Assembly: GCA_040007095.1 (NCBI GenBank)
Contig: JBDTVS010000015.1
Coordinates: 1 to 64,000, forward strand
Direction of reading: 5' to 3'
DNA: 64,000 bases
From: JBDTVS01 sp040007095
GTDB lineage: Bacteria > Acidobacteriota > Vicinamibacteria > Vicinamibacterales > CAVVIG01
Below the pieces are notes generated by a model, which was not told the origin of the DNA, did no database searches, and worked only from the letters and a program-made list of their open reading frames with translations. Positions 32,080 through 41,218 of the stretch are shown here, in pieces. How positions within the stretch are numbered: position 1 is the first letter of the stretch; every line of letters starts with the position of its first letter. The translations under genes were made by a program, and so were the position numbers.

Positions 32080-34420
32080 TCAAAACGCCACGGTCAGGCT
32101 CAGGCGTGCGGTCCGCGGCAGCGTCGGATGGAGGTGGATGTCGTTGACGCCGTCCGCTGGCTCGCCGGGCAATCGCGACGCGTAGTAGTAGTCGATGTCG
32201 CTGTTCCTGGCATTGAGGAGGTTGAACACGTCGACCCCGAGCTTGAGATTCCTGGTCAGCTTGTAGCCCACCTGCAGATTGATCAAGCTTGTCGCCCGCG
32301 ACCGCACGGAGCCGTCTTCGAGCAGTGCGCGCGGCCCGAAATACCGCAGCCTGATGCTGCCGAAAAGATCGTGCAGGCTGTCGAGCGTCGCCCCCGCCGA
32401 CACGACGGTCTCGACAGAGCCAGGAATCTGATCGCCGACTGGATCCACGTCCGTAAACTGAGCGCGCGACCACGACACGTCGCCGTCCAGCGTCAGCCAC
32501 GGACGGGGGGCATAATAATTCGCCAGCTCGATGCCGTAGCGACGGCTGGGCCGGCTCGCCTCGGTGGTGCCGGCGTCCCCGACGAACAGCAGCTCTGACG
32601 CGACGCCCAGCGTCCACACCGCGACGCTCGTTTGTAAATGGGGGATCGCGACGGTGCGGACGCCAACCTCGACGCCTCTGGCGCGCACGAGAGGTGTCAC
32701 CGGATCAACCGCCTCGCCCGTTCCGGGATCGCGCGTAATCGTCGCGCCTCGGGCGTCATTGCTGTGGAACCCGAGACCGGCGTCGACGTAGAACTCCGTG
32801 CCCTTGAATGGACCGACCACCACGCCGCCCTTCGGACTCGCAATGGCCGCGCGCTTCACGCCGCCGTTCTCCGGATCACTCGCGTCGACGCGGAAGCGAT
32901 AGCCGTCGAGACGCACGCCCGCAAGCGTGCGCAGCCACGGCGTCCACGCGACCTCATTCTGCGCATAGCCCGCCCCGCTGGTTTGCCGCACGCCGTCCTG
33001 GCGAACCGTGTCCAACAATTGCCGCGCCTCCGTGTGATGGAGGCCGACCTTGGTGATGTCGTCATTGCGGACCTGGAGGCCGATAGTGTTTTGCATTTCC
33101 CGAGCGCGCCAGTGGTCCAGGCGTTTATAGCTCGCCTTGGCGCCGCTCACGAACCGGTGATCGGCCTGGTGAAACTGGTCGCCGTGCACCGGATCATCCA
33201 GGAAGAATGTGAAGTTCGAAAACAGGTTGAGGTCGTAGCCGATCCCGTAGGCGACGACCTTGGTCGTGGCATTGTTGCGCGCGCGCTGCCATTCGACCGT
33301 CCCGCTGTAGCGATACGTATCGCCGCCGTCGCTGGGATCGAGCGCACCGAACCGGTTGATCAGGCCCTGATCGATCGCTCGCAACGGGACCTGGTCCGTG
33401 GAATTCCACTTCGCGCGGTATCCCATGCCGCTCACCGACAGACCGCTGACCGCATCGCCCCGGCTGTAGCGAATGACACCATTCACTTTGCGATAGTCGT
33501 CCGCGTTCACCCACGGACCATCGTTGTGTTCCACTTCGAGCGCGGCCAATATATGACCCGCGCCCCACCGCCGGCGATGCCGCGATCAGCGCGCGGCCGA
33601 AGCCCTCGTCTCCGCTGCCCACTCGAACGATGGGCCGGTCCAGCACGCTCGCATAGTTGATATTCGCCGACCCGGCCGTGGCAAAGTCGCCCTGCTCCGC
33701 GAAGTAGGGTCCTTTGGCGTACTGAACACCGCTGACGAGCTCCGGGATCAGAAAATTGAGATCCGAGTACCCGTGCCCGTGCGCATGGGTGGGCATGTTG
33801 ACGGGCATGCCCGCGAGCGTGGTGGCGAAGTCGGTGCCGTGATCGAGATTGAATCCGCGCAGGTAGTACTGATTCGCCTTTCCCTCGCCGCTGTGCTGGC
33901 TGATCACCACGCCCGGGACGGTTTCGAGGACCTCGCCCGCCCGCATGATCGGCCGGGCATCCGGCTGGCGCGCCGTGATTGCCCCCTGACTGCCGGTCAA
34001 GGCGATGCCGACGAGGTTCTCCGCCGGGTTGGCCACGTCCGCCAGATTGGCGAACGTCCGCTTGCCGGTGACCGTGACGTCCGCGCTCAAAGACAGGTGC
34101 AACACCGGGTCAAGGCGCACGGACCCCGAGGCCGGCACGTCGATGTCCCGTCGCGTGGTCGCAAAGTTGATCAGGGTAAACGTGATCTGGTAGTGCCCGG
34201 CGCTGAGCCCCTCGAAGCGGAATCCGCCTCGGCCATCGGTCACGGTCATCATCGGCGATCCCGCCTCGGGACGGAGCTCGACCGAAACCCCGGGCAGGAC
34301 TCCGCTCGTTTCATCACGGGCCGTGCCGGCCACGGTCCCCGTCTGGGCGAAGGCGGTCGCTGCCGGCAGCCAGGCATTGAAAACGAGACAGACACACCAG
34401 AACCGATTCGGAAATCCCAC
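32080..34420 (-). CDS. TonB-dependent receptor, interrupted by a one-base frameshift
   Basis: Read with one correction this is a 779-residue outer-membrane receptor. The first frame (from 34420, RBS GGGAGG) has a signal peptide, a carboxypeptidase-regulatory-like domain (TVAGTARDETSGVLPGVSVE), and the plug (VLETVPGVVISQHSGEGKAN, YYLRGFNLDHGTDFATTLAG). A His-rich HAHGHGYSDLNFLIPELV follows. At the run of four C on the plus strand (33563-33566) the frame shifts. Dropping one base joins AASPAVG to GHILAALEVEHNDGPWVNAD, and the barrel continues to a final Phe (ARLSLTVAF). As sequenced, two fragments would be made (34420 to about 33194, and from about 33549 to 32080). It is divergent from the ZnuA-like gene at 34683, which suggests metal import across the outer membrane. 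Confidence 0.82.
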
Positions 34421-34682
34421 GAGCGCCTCCCTGCCGCGACCGACCAGGTTGTGCGGCTGTGTAGTCTACGGGCGGCGGGGCAAGATGGACGTGCGGCAAA
34501 TTGTCGCACCCGGTCGATCGGATCGAGCACCGTTCAGGGTCTGGACGGTGACGAGTACCGGCTCAGCCGCGAACCGGCGAGACGATCCGCATCCGCCCTG
34601 CCGCCCGCGCCGTAATACTATTGCCGGGAGGTCCTTGAGCCCGTTGCGAAACGCGTCCTCTGCCTTCAGGAGATGATTGACC

Positions 34683-35582
34683 ATGACTCGTGTGAGACCC
34701 TGGACCGTGACGTTGCTCGCGTCCCTGGCTGTCCTTGGCATCAGCGGCGCGGTCGCGGCGCAGCCGAAGCCGGCCTTGAAGATCGGCGTCACCCTGCACC
34801 CGTACTATTCGTGGACCAGGAACGTCGTCGGCGATTTGCCGGGCTACGAGGTGCGGTCGATTCTCCCTGGGGAGATCGATGCCGGCGACTACCAGCCGCG
34901 GCCGGACGACATCAAGAAACTGGTCGATCTCGACGCGATCGTCATCAACGGGATCGGCCACGACGATTTCATCCTGACGATGCTCAAGGCCTCCGGCAAC
35001 AAGAAGATCGTCATCATCCGTCCCAACGAGACGACGCCGCAGATTCATGCCGTCCATGGCAATAGCGTCAACTCGCACACGTTCATCTCGTTCACCAACG
35101 CCATCCAACAGACCTACGCCATTCAGAGGGCGATCACGGCATTGCGGCCCCAAGACGCCGCCGCCTTGCAGCGCAACGCCGGCGAATACGCCCGTCGATT
35201 GCGCCTGATCAAGTCCCAGGCGGCGCAGCGACTGGCCGACGCCAAGATCACCCGCGTCGTCACCGTGCACGACGGTTACGGGTACCTGCTGCAGGAATTC
35301 GGCCTCGAGGTCGCCGGCGTCGTTCAGCCGGCGCATGGCTTGACTCCGTCGGCGTTGGAGCTGAAAGACATGGTCAAGCTGCTGCAGCGCGAAAAGATTC
35401 GCGTCGTCTTTTCCGAGGAAACGTTTCCGCCGCAGATGTTGAAGGTCCTCAAGGATGAGGGGGGCGCGAAGGCGTACATCATCACGCACATCGCCTCGGG
35501 CGACTACTCGGCAGACAAGTTCGAGCGCGAGATGCAGCGCAACGTCGATACGATGATCCGCGCGCTGGTCACCGAGGCATGA
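34683..35582 (+). CDS. Metal ABC transporter substrate-binding protein (ZnuA-like)
   Basis: A 299-residue periplasmic binding protein of the zinc/manganese cluster 9 family. The signal peptide (VTLLASLAVLGISGAVAAQ) is followed by IGVTLHPYYSWTRNVVGD, INGIGHDDFILTM, then SHTFISFTNAIQQ, VVTVHDGYGYLLQEFGLEV and VVFSEETFPPQMLK, which provide several candidate His and Glu/Asp metal ligands. ATG 34683 is preferred over TTG 34677 because AGGAG lies about 10 nt upstream. First gene of an operon with the ATPase and permease, each joined by a 4-base ATGA overlap. Zinc is the likely metal, but manganese or iron cannot be excluded. No Zur box was recognised. Confidence 0.87.
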   Translation: MTRVRPWTVTLLASLAVLGISGAVAAQPKPALKIGVTLHPYYSWTRNVVGDLPGYEVRSILPGEIDAGDYQPRPDDIKKLVDLDAIVINGIGHDDFILTMLKASGNKKIVIIRPNETTPQIHAVHGNSVNSHTFISFTNAIQQTYAIQRAITALRPQDAAALQRNAGEYARRLRLIKSQAAQRLADAKITRVVTVHDGYGYLLQEFGLEVAGVVQPAHGLTPSALELKDMVKLLQREKIRVVFSEETFPPQMLKVLKDEGGAKAYIITHIASGDYSADKFEREMQRNVDTMIRALVTEA

Positions 35583-36313
35583 CCACTGGCGGCGAGCCGA
35601 CTGCACTGCTCGAAGTCGACGGGCTCACGGTGCACCGCCACCGTGAAGTGCTGCTCGACGCCGTGCGGTTCAGGGTTCGACGAGGCACCGTTCACGTCAT
35701 CGTCGGGCCCAACGGCGCGGGCAAGAGCACGTTGCTTTCCGCCGTGCTGGGGCAAATCCCGTTCGACGGCCGGATCGTCATGAATTGGGCCGGTAGTGGC
35801 GCGATCGGCTATGTCCCCCAGAACTTCGTCGTCGATCCGACCCTCCCCGTCACGGTGGCCGATTTTCTCGCCTTGACCCGTCAACGCCGGCCGGTGTGCC
35901 TGGGGCTCGCGGCCGACACCCGGCGCACCATTGCCCGCCTGCTCGATCGCGTCGGTCTGTCGGGGCTCGAGACTCGCCCGCTGGCGGTGCTGTCGGGCGG
36001 GGAACTGCGGCGGGTGCTGCTCGCGCACGCGCTCGATCCGACACCCGAACTGCTGCTGCTCGACGAGCCGACCGCCGGCCTCGATGAAGCCGCGGTCGGG
36101 ATTCTCGACGAGATTCTGCTTGGCGCGAAACGGACCGGCCAGACGACCGTGCTGATGGTGTCTCATGATCTGGAGCAGATTCGACGCGTCGCCGATCGGG
36201 TGACGGTCATCGATCGACGCGTCGTCGTCGAGGGAGCGGGCGATATTCTGGCCACCGCGAGCGTTCGCGAACTGCTGCCGGCCGTGGGGCAACGGCGGAT
36301 CGCCCGCGCATGA
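35579..36313 (+). CDS. Metal ABC transporter ATPase (ZnuC-like)
   Basis: A 244-residue cytoplasmic ATPase. Walker A GPNGAGKST is at 43-51, Q-loop YVPQN at 78-82, signature LSGGELRR from 138, Walker B LLLLDEPT at 158-165, and the switch His in VSHD further on. Family of the zinc/manganese importer ATPases. It overlaps the stop of the binding-protein gene by four bases and its own stop overlaps the permease start in the same way, so the three are translationally coupled. Confidence 0.92.
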   Translation: MTTGGEPTALLEVDGLTVHRHREVLLDAVRFRVRRGTVHVIVGPNGAGKSTLLSAVLGQIPFDGRIVMNWAGSGAIGYVPQNFVVDPTLPVTVADFLALTRQRRPVCLGLAADTRRTIARLLDRVGLSGLETRPLAVLSGGELRRVLLAHALDPTPELLLLDEPTAGLDEAAVGILDEILLGAKRTGQTTVLMVSHDLEQIRRVADRVTVIDRRVVVEGAGDILATASVRELLPAVGQRRIARA

Positions 36314-37206
36314 CCGCCTTTTACGCCTGGATCGGCGGATTGGCCCAGCAGGGCGTTCTCCCCGGCGATTTCCAGTATCCGTTTCTCGTTCGCGGTTTCT
36401 TTTGCGTGCTGGTGCTCGCACCGATTCTCGGTGGCGTGAGCCACCTGGTCGTCACCCGACGCATGGCCTTCTTCAGCGCGGCGCTGGGTCAGGCGGCGAT
36501 CACCGGAGTGGCGCTCGGTCTGTTGATCGGGGAGCCGCTCAACGCGCCGTACGGCGGCATGTTCGGCTTCTGCCTGCTTTCGACCGTGGCGATGGTCTAC
36601 GTCAAACGTCACGCGACGCTTCCGCCCGACACCTTGATTGGCGTGTTCCACGCGCTCACCCTGGGTCTGGGGTTGTGTCTGCTGGTGGCGCTCACGCGGC
36701 AGTTCAACGTCCATCAGGTCGAGTCGGTGCTCTTCGGCAGCCTGCTCACCGTGACCGATAGCGACCTCGCACTGCTCATCGCCGTTGGCATCGTCGTCGC
36801 GGCGCTGCTGATCCGTGAATACAATCACCTGCTGCTCGACAGCCTCAGCCCGCCGCTGGCCACCGTGGCGGGCGCCGAGCCGGCCTACCTGGAATATTTC
36901 TTTGCGCTCCTCCTCACGGTCTCGATCGTGGTCAGCCTCAAGATCATCGGCGCGCTTCTGGTCGAGGCGCTGGTCGTCGTGCCCGCCGCGGCTGCCCGCA
37001 ACGTGGCGCGCGGCACGCGCGGCTATTTGATCTGGAGCGTTGCGGTCGCCTTTTTCGCCGGGGTCGGCGGGCTCGGGGTCTCGACACGCTTCGTCGTGCC
37101 GACCGGCGGTGCCGTCGTGCTCGCCATGAGCGCCATCTTCTTTCTCACGCTCGCGGCCCGCTCGTTACGGCGCCGCCCGCTGGCGTCGCGTGCTTCCCGC
37201 GAGTGA
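36310..37206 (+). CDS. Metal ABC transporter permease (ZnuB-like)
   Basis: A 298-residue inner-membrane protein of the ABC-3 family with eight or nine hydrophobic segments. Characteristic parts are GGVSHLVVTRRMAFFSAALG, TLGLGLCLLVALTRQFNV, FGSLLTVTDSDLALL and LKIIGALLVEALVVVPAAAA. It forms the membrane channel with the ATPase at 35579 and receives metal from the binding protein at 34683. Stop at 37206, then 136 bp to the next gene on the same strand. Confidence 0.92.
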   Translation: MTAFYAWIGGLAQQGVLPGDFQYPFLVRGFFCVLVLAPILGGVSHLVVTRRMAFFSAALGQAAITGVALGLLIGEPLNAPYGGMFGFCLLSTVAMVYVKRHATLPPDTLIGVFHALTLGLGLCLLVALTRQFNVHQVESVLFGSLLTVTDSDLALLIAVGIVVAALLIREYNHLLLDSLSPPLATVAGAEPAYLEYFFALLLTVSIVVSLKIIGALLVEALVVVPAAAARNVARGTRGYLIWSVAVAFFAGVGGLGVSTRFVVPTGGAVVLAMSAIFFLTLAARSLRRRPLASRASRE

Positions 37207-37342
37207 TGCCATGATGCCGCCACACAAGCTGTTTCTGCTCGGTGTGCTCGGTGGTTGACGTGAGACTGAACTCAACGGTTGATCACGTCGTGACCTGGCG
37301 CCCGAGTAGCGGCATTCACGCCATGAGAAATTCGCGCCGATC

Positions 37343-38005
37343 ATGACGGCTCCCGACACCGACAACCGCCGCGTCGAGGTTCAGCCGCCCTCGGCAGGCG
37401 CCGAGCTCGCGAACGTGCTGCGGTTCGCCATGGTGGTGATCATCGGTGTGTGGATGTATCTGGCCACCGACAGCGGGACGCTGGGAGGAGGCGCCGCCGA
37501 CAAGCGGAATCTCCTGCCCTTTCAGGCGCTGGTCCAGGATCGGCCGCCGGTCGATCAGCGGATGTTTCGTGAGTTGCAGGAAGGTCTGCTGGAGGCCGAG
37601 CGGCGGCGCGCCGATCGCGGGGCATGGCCGGAGGTTTCGTCCCTGGCTGCCGACGGTATTCCACCCTTCGCACTCGATCCCACCGCGAAAGGCGGAAAGT
37701 ACGACTGGCGCCTGATGGTGAACGGCACGCTCGTGAACTATCTCGGCGTGCCGCGCCAATCCGACTCACCCGCGTGGTTGCTTCTCGTCCAGGAACCGGA
37801 GCCGGGCGCACCGCCAGATCCGGCGCGCGAGGATGAAGAGCACCACAAGCTGATTACCGGGGTGATGCTCCACGTCTCGACCTGGGTGCGCAACGATGCG
37901 CGCATCAACGGCCGTATCCTCCGAACCCCGCAGGCCGAGGGATGGACGCAGTTGTATGCGGTGCAGCCGTCCCTGGCGATCCCCCCTGCTGCCATTCCCA
38001 AGTAG
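37343..38005 (+). CDS. Membrane-anchored protein downstream of metal transporter
   Basis: A 220-residue protein with one N-terminal membrane segment (LRFAMVVIIGVWMYLA) and a periplasmic domain: RPPVDQRMFRELQEGLLEAE, YDWRLMVNGTLVNYLGVP, SPAWLLLVQEPEPGAPPDPA and HHKLITGVMLHVSTWV. It may belong to DUF6162, which I associate with zinc-transport neighbourhoods; that assignment is from memory and not secure. Position directly after the permease, on the same strand, supports a role in periplasmic metal handling. No clear RBS. Confidence 0.65.
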   Translation: MTAPDTDNRRVEVQPPSAGAELANVLRFAMVVIIGVWMYLATDSGTLGGGAADKRNLLPFQALVQDRPPVDQRMFRELQEGLLEAERRRADRGAWPEVSSLAADGIPPFALDPTAKGGKYDWRLMVNGTLVNYLGVPRQSDSPAWLLLVQEPEPGAPPDPAREDEEHHKLITGVMLHVSTWVRNDARINGRILRTPQAEGWTQLYAVQPSLAIPPAAIPK

Positions 38006-38095
38006 AACCGTTCCTCAACGCGCAGCGCATGCGTTGTTCAATACGGAACAACGCGGCCTCTCGATTTCGCCCATAGTCGAGTGCAAGGAGCACGC

Positions 38096-38545
38096 ATGCC
38101 TACTTTGCGAAGTTCAGCGGCGGCGATCGGTTTCGCAGTGATCTGCGGCGCGGCGCTCGCCGCGCAGACGCAAGAGACAAAAACGACCACGAAGACGAAG
38201 ATCGAGGTCAAAGGCGGGAAAGACGTGACCGTGGTCGGGTGTTTGGACCGAGGCGTGAACGGCGACTATCTCTTGACCAAGGTCCGCGCGAAGGGCCGCG
38301 ACCCTTCGGAATACTCTCTTGTCACCACCGAGGACCTGTCCAAGCACGTGGGCGAGCGTATCGAAATCCATGGGAAGCTGGTGTCGCAGGGCAACGGCAC
38401 CGTCTCGATCGAGTCGAAGACAAAAACCGAAGTCGAACACGGCAAGGATTCGGAAACGAAGGCCAAGACCGAAGGCGCGATTGCGCTCAGGACGCCGTTT
38501 CTTGGCGTGACCTCGACAAAGACGCTCGGGGCAACCTGCAGCTAA
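38096..38545 (+). CDS. Small exported protein, OB-like domain
   Basis: A 149-residue protein. AAGGAGC lies 5-6 nt before ATG 38096. The signal peptide (SAAAIGFAVICGAALAAQ) is followed by Thr/Lys-rich TKTTTKTKIEVKGG, then TVVGCLDRGVNGDYLLTKV and VGERIEIHGKLVSQG, a small beta-barrel pattern, and a charged tail (KTKTEVEHGKDSETKAKT). It shares the GC(V/L)-(D/K)-G...LT plan with the protein at 29485. Its stop codon overlaps that of the convergent gene at 38542. Function unknown. Confidence 0.7.
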   Translation: MPTLRSSAAAIGFAVICGAALAAQTQETKTTTKTKIEVKGGKDVTVVGCLDRGVNGDYLLTKVRAKGRDPSEYSLVTTEDLSKHVGERIEIHGKLVSQGNGTVSIESKTKTEVEHGKDSETKAKTEGAIALRTPFLGVTSTKTLGATCS

Positions 38546-39468
38546 AATAGCACCGCGGTCGCCTCGAAGGTCACCACACCGCGCGAGTCCTGCGCCCACA
38601 ATGCCGCCGACGTTCCGTCGTGCGACGGACGGCCGCACACGAAGAACGGGTCGCCGTCGAAGAGCGGTCGGATCGCCCGAAACGAGAACGCGGATACGTT
38701 CGTCTCGCCGAGATTGCGCCGGAGCAGGTCGGCCAGGAGCGTCGCGACCAGCGGCGCGTGAACGACCAGACCTGGGTACCCCTGGACCTCGGTCGCGAAT
38801 CGGCGATCGTAGTGAATCCGGTATCCGTTGAACGTCAGCGCCGAATAACGGAACAGCAGCACGTCGTCCGGCCTGATCTCCCGGGTCCACGGCGCGTCGA
38901 GGCCCGCCGATTGCGGCGTCCCCCCACCGGCGAGAGCAGCCGCCTTCTGCCTGCCTGTTGAATCGGCAGCCGATTGGCGTGACGAATCGGAGGCTCTTTG
39001 CGGATCGGGACTTGTCGCCGGGGCCTTCTCGGATCCCGCGTACACGATGTCGTGATCTTCGATCAGTGCGAGACCGTCCGGGCCGGTGATGTGATGCCGA
39101 ACCTTGACGAATACGAGCGGACCGCTGCGGCCTTCCTTCTCGCGGACGTCCTCGATCCGCGACACGCGTTCGATCGCATCACCGACACGAAGAGGATGAC
39201 GAACCTCCACGCGTCCACCCGCATACATCCGCCTCGTCAAAGGGACCGGGGGAAGAAACTCGCCGAGCCGCGCGTGACCGTCGGCGCCCAGCTCGGACTG
39301 TTTGTGGGTGGGCAGGCAATACAGCCAGTGCCACAGCAGCGGCACGCGGTCGCCCGGCACGGGCCGCGGATCGTTGCGGTCGAGCGTGGCCGACAACGCC
39401 GCCAGTGGCGCGACGGTCACCGTGTCGGCGCAGGATTCGGTGCGCCCGATCCAGTCTGAGAGTTTCAA
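38542..39468 (-). CDS. MaoC-type hydratase (mesaconyl-/itaconyl-CoA hydratase-like)
   Basis: A 308-residue double hot-dog protein with an N-terminal FAS1-like dehydratase domain (RVPLLWHWLYCLPTHKQSEL, RRMYAGGRVEVRHPLRVGDA) and a C-terminal MaoC-like half (FRYSALTFNGYRIHYDRRFA, GLVVHAPLVATLLADL). The closest functional group is mesaconyl-C4-CoA/itaconyl-CoA hydratase, which hydrates unsaturated CoA thioesters. An Ala/Ser-rich linker separates the halves. The start is TTG 39468, since the conserved domain begins at once; GAGAG upstream may serve as RBS. No pathway partners lie next to it, so the substrate is uncertain. Confidence 0.8.
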   Translation of the reverse strand: MKLSDWIGRTESCADTVTVAPLAALSATLDRNDPRPVPGDRVPLLWHWLYCLPTHKQSELGADGHARLGEFLPPVPLTRRMYAGGRVEVRHPLRVGDAIERVSRIEDVREKEGRSGPLVFVKVRHHITGPDGLALIEDHDIVYAGSEKAPATSPDPQRASDSSRQSAADSTGRQKAAALAGGGTPQSAGLDAPWTREIRPDDVLLFRYSALTFNGYRIHYDRRFATEVQGYPGLVVHAPLVATLLADLLRRNLGETNVSAFSFRAIRPLFDGDPFFVCGRPSHDGTSAALWAQDSRGVVTFEATAVLF

Positions 39469-39531
39469 TCGAACTGCTCTCTCGGCGGTCCCGGCGGCGG
39501 CAGCAGCATCCTCAGAGTTCCGAGGTCCCGC

Positions 39532-41217
39532 TCAGTTCTTCAGCGGAGAGGGCACGATCGGCGGTTTCTGCAGGACGTCGGTCGTCTTCAGAAGCTCCAG
39601 TTCCTCGAACATCAGGCTGGGCACGATCACCGATGCGGCGTCGGTGCCGCTCACGCGGTAGTTGTACAGCGTGCGCTCCTGCGATGCCTCGACGAGATCT
39701 CTGAACGCCGTGGGCGCGATGTTGCCGAACCGGAGCCCGCGAACTGGCTCCTCCCGGCCATCGAGTGTCACCTTGACGGCGTCGAGAATAAAGGGACCGC
39801 CCGGACCGCCCCCGACGGTAATCTCGCTGGGATTCGCGATGCCGCGCACGATGTACCCAAATGCCTTGTCCTGGGCTTTCAAGACCTCGAGATATTTCGC
39901 CTTGAGCTCAGCGGCAGGAACCGCCTGTGCGCTTTGCAACTGAAACACGCCCGCCTGGGCGCCTCCTGCACGGCCGTGACCGTTCGACTGGAGCAGGTTC
40001 TTCTGCGGCGTGCGGCTGGTGAGCAGCGTCAGCAGGCGTCCCTTCTCGACCAGCCTCACATCTTTGGGGCGCATCCCTTCATCGTCGGCCGCGTAGGCGC
40101 CGGGTACGGGCCGGCCGCCGAAGGTGTCGAGCGACGGCGTGTCGCTGGCCGAGAAGGAATCGGACAGCACCCGCAGCCCGAGGCGGCGAAGGAACGGCGA
40201 GCCTTGTCCCTGCGACTGCGCGAAGCGTGGGTTGTCGCTGTCGGGCGGACGACGAGCCACCATGAGCGGAATCAGCGTCTGGGCCACGAATTCCGGGCTG
40301 GCCTGCCCTTCGAGCAGCACCGGACCGGTGAACTCTTCTCCAACCGGCGCGGTGCGCTGCGCCGTGAGGTGCTGGACCACGCTGTTGGTGCGGGTGGCAA
40401 GGGACGCCATCGCCGGCATGTCCTCGAGCCGGTTCTCGATGAGACTGAAGCCATCGCGCAGAATCATGCTGTCGTCCGCCTGCGACTCGGCCGTGACGCG
40501 AAGGGTCGCCAACTGAATCGGCATCAGCGTCGTGAAGCCTTCGCTGTTCACGTAGTACCGCGTGCCGCGCGTCTCGACGGCCCAGACATCCGAGCTCTCG
40601 ATGGCCGGGCTCGCCGAAAACATCGCCGAGAGCTGCTGCACCCGATCGATCCAGGTGCGCCGCGCCGACGACCCGGCGGACGGCGGCTGCACCGTCGCCA
40701 CCGGCATTTCGCGAGAAAGATCAGGAATCGCGTCGACGCCGACGCGGTTCTGAAACGCCGCCTTCTTTCTGGCGAATACGCTGACCGCGCGTTTGTAGGC
40801 GGCGTCGGTCGCCAGCCAGATTTGTCGCCGGATCACGTCGTAGTCGTCGTCGAGGGTCACCGACGCGCTGCCATCGCCGCCACCACCACCACCGCCCCGT
40901 CCCTGGATGACGAATCGCGAGCTGTCGAACGCGTAATCGCCGACGCGGACGTCGACGTACAGGGTCCGGCTCCGCGTCTCCGAGTCGTCCAGGAGGGATC
41001 CGAGCCTTCCGATCACCCGCATCGTCGACACGTCGTCGACTTCATAGTCGATGTAGTACGGGGCAGGCTCGTCCTTCAAGCGGAGCTCGGCCATCGAGCG
41101 TGTCAGTTCGTCGCGCATCGCGCGCACAATCGGCGATTCCTGCGCGTGTGGCGCAGGGATCGACGAGCACATCAGCACGACGCTCACCGCTACGGCCGCG
41201 GGAAAGATCGCTCGCAT
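39532..41217 (-). CDS. Exported PmbA/TldE-like protein, lacking metal motif
   Basis: A 561-residue member of the TldD/PmbA family with a signal peptide (RAIFPAAVAVSVVLMCSS). The middle contains TGPVLLEGQASPEFVAQTLI where active TldD proteins have HExxxH, so this copy lacks the zinc site and should be the non-catalytic PmbA/TldE-type partner. The C-terminal half has the family pattern (RPVPGAYAADDEGMRPKDVR, SNGHGRAGG, VRGIANPSEITVGGGPGGPF). ATG 41217 starts one base after the stop of the TldD-like gene (TGACATG), so the two are translationally coupled. Location: periplasm, unlike classical cytosolic TldD/TldE. Confidence 0.85.
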   Translation of the reverse strand: MRAIFPAAVAVSVVLMCSSIPAPHAQESPIVRAMRDELTRSMAELRLKDEPAPYYIDYEVDDVSTMRVIGRLGSLLDDSETRSRTLYVDVRVGDYAFDSSRFVIQGRGGGGGGGDGSASVTLDDDYDVIRRQIWLATDAAYKRAVSVFARKKAAFQNRVGVDAIPDLSREMPVATVQPPSAGSSARRTWIDRVQQLSAMFSASPAIESSDVWAVETRGTRYYVNSEGFTTLMPIQLATLRVTAESQADDSMILRDGFSLIENRLEDMPAMASLATRTNSVVQHLTAQRTAPVGEEFTGPVLLEGQASPEFVAQTLIPLMVARRPPDSDNPRFAQSQGQGSPFLRRLGLRVLSDSFSASDTPSLDTFGGRPVPGAYAADDEGMRPKDVRLVEKGRLLTLLTSRTPQKNLLQSNGHGRAGGAQAGVFQLQSAQAVPAAELKAKYLEVLKAQDKAFGYIVRGIANPSEITVGGGPGGPFILDAVKVTLDGREEPVRGLRFGNIAPTAFRDLVEASQERTLYNYRVSGTDAASVIVPSLMFEELELLKTTDVLQKPPIVPSPLKN

Positions 41218-41218
41218 G

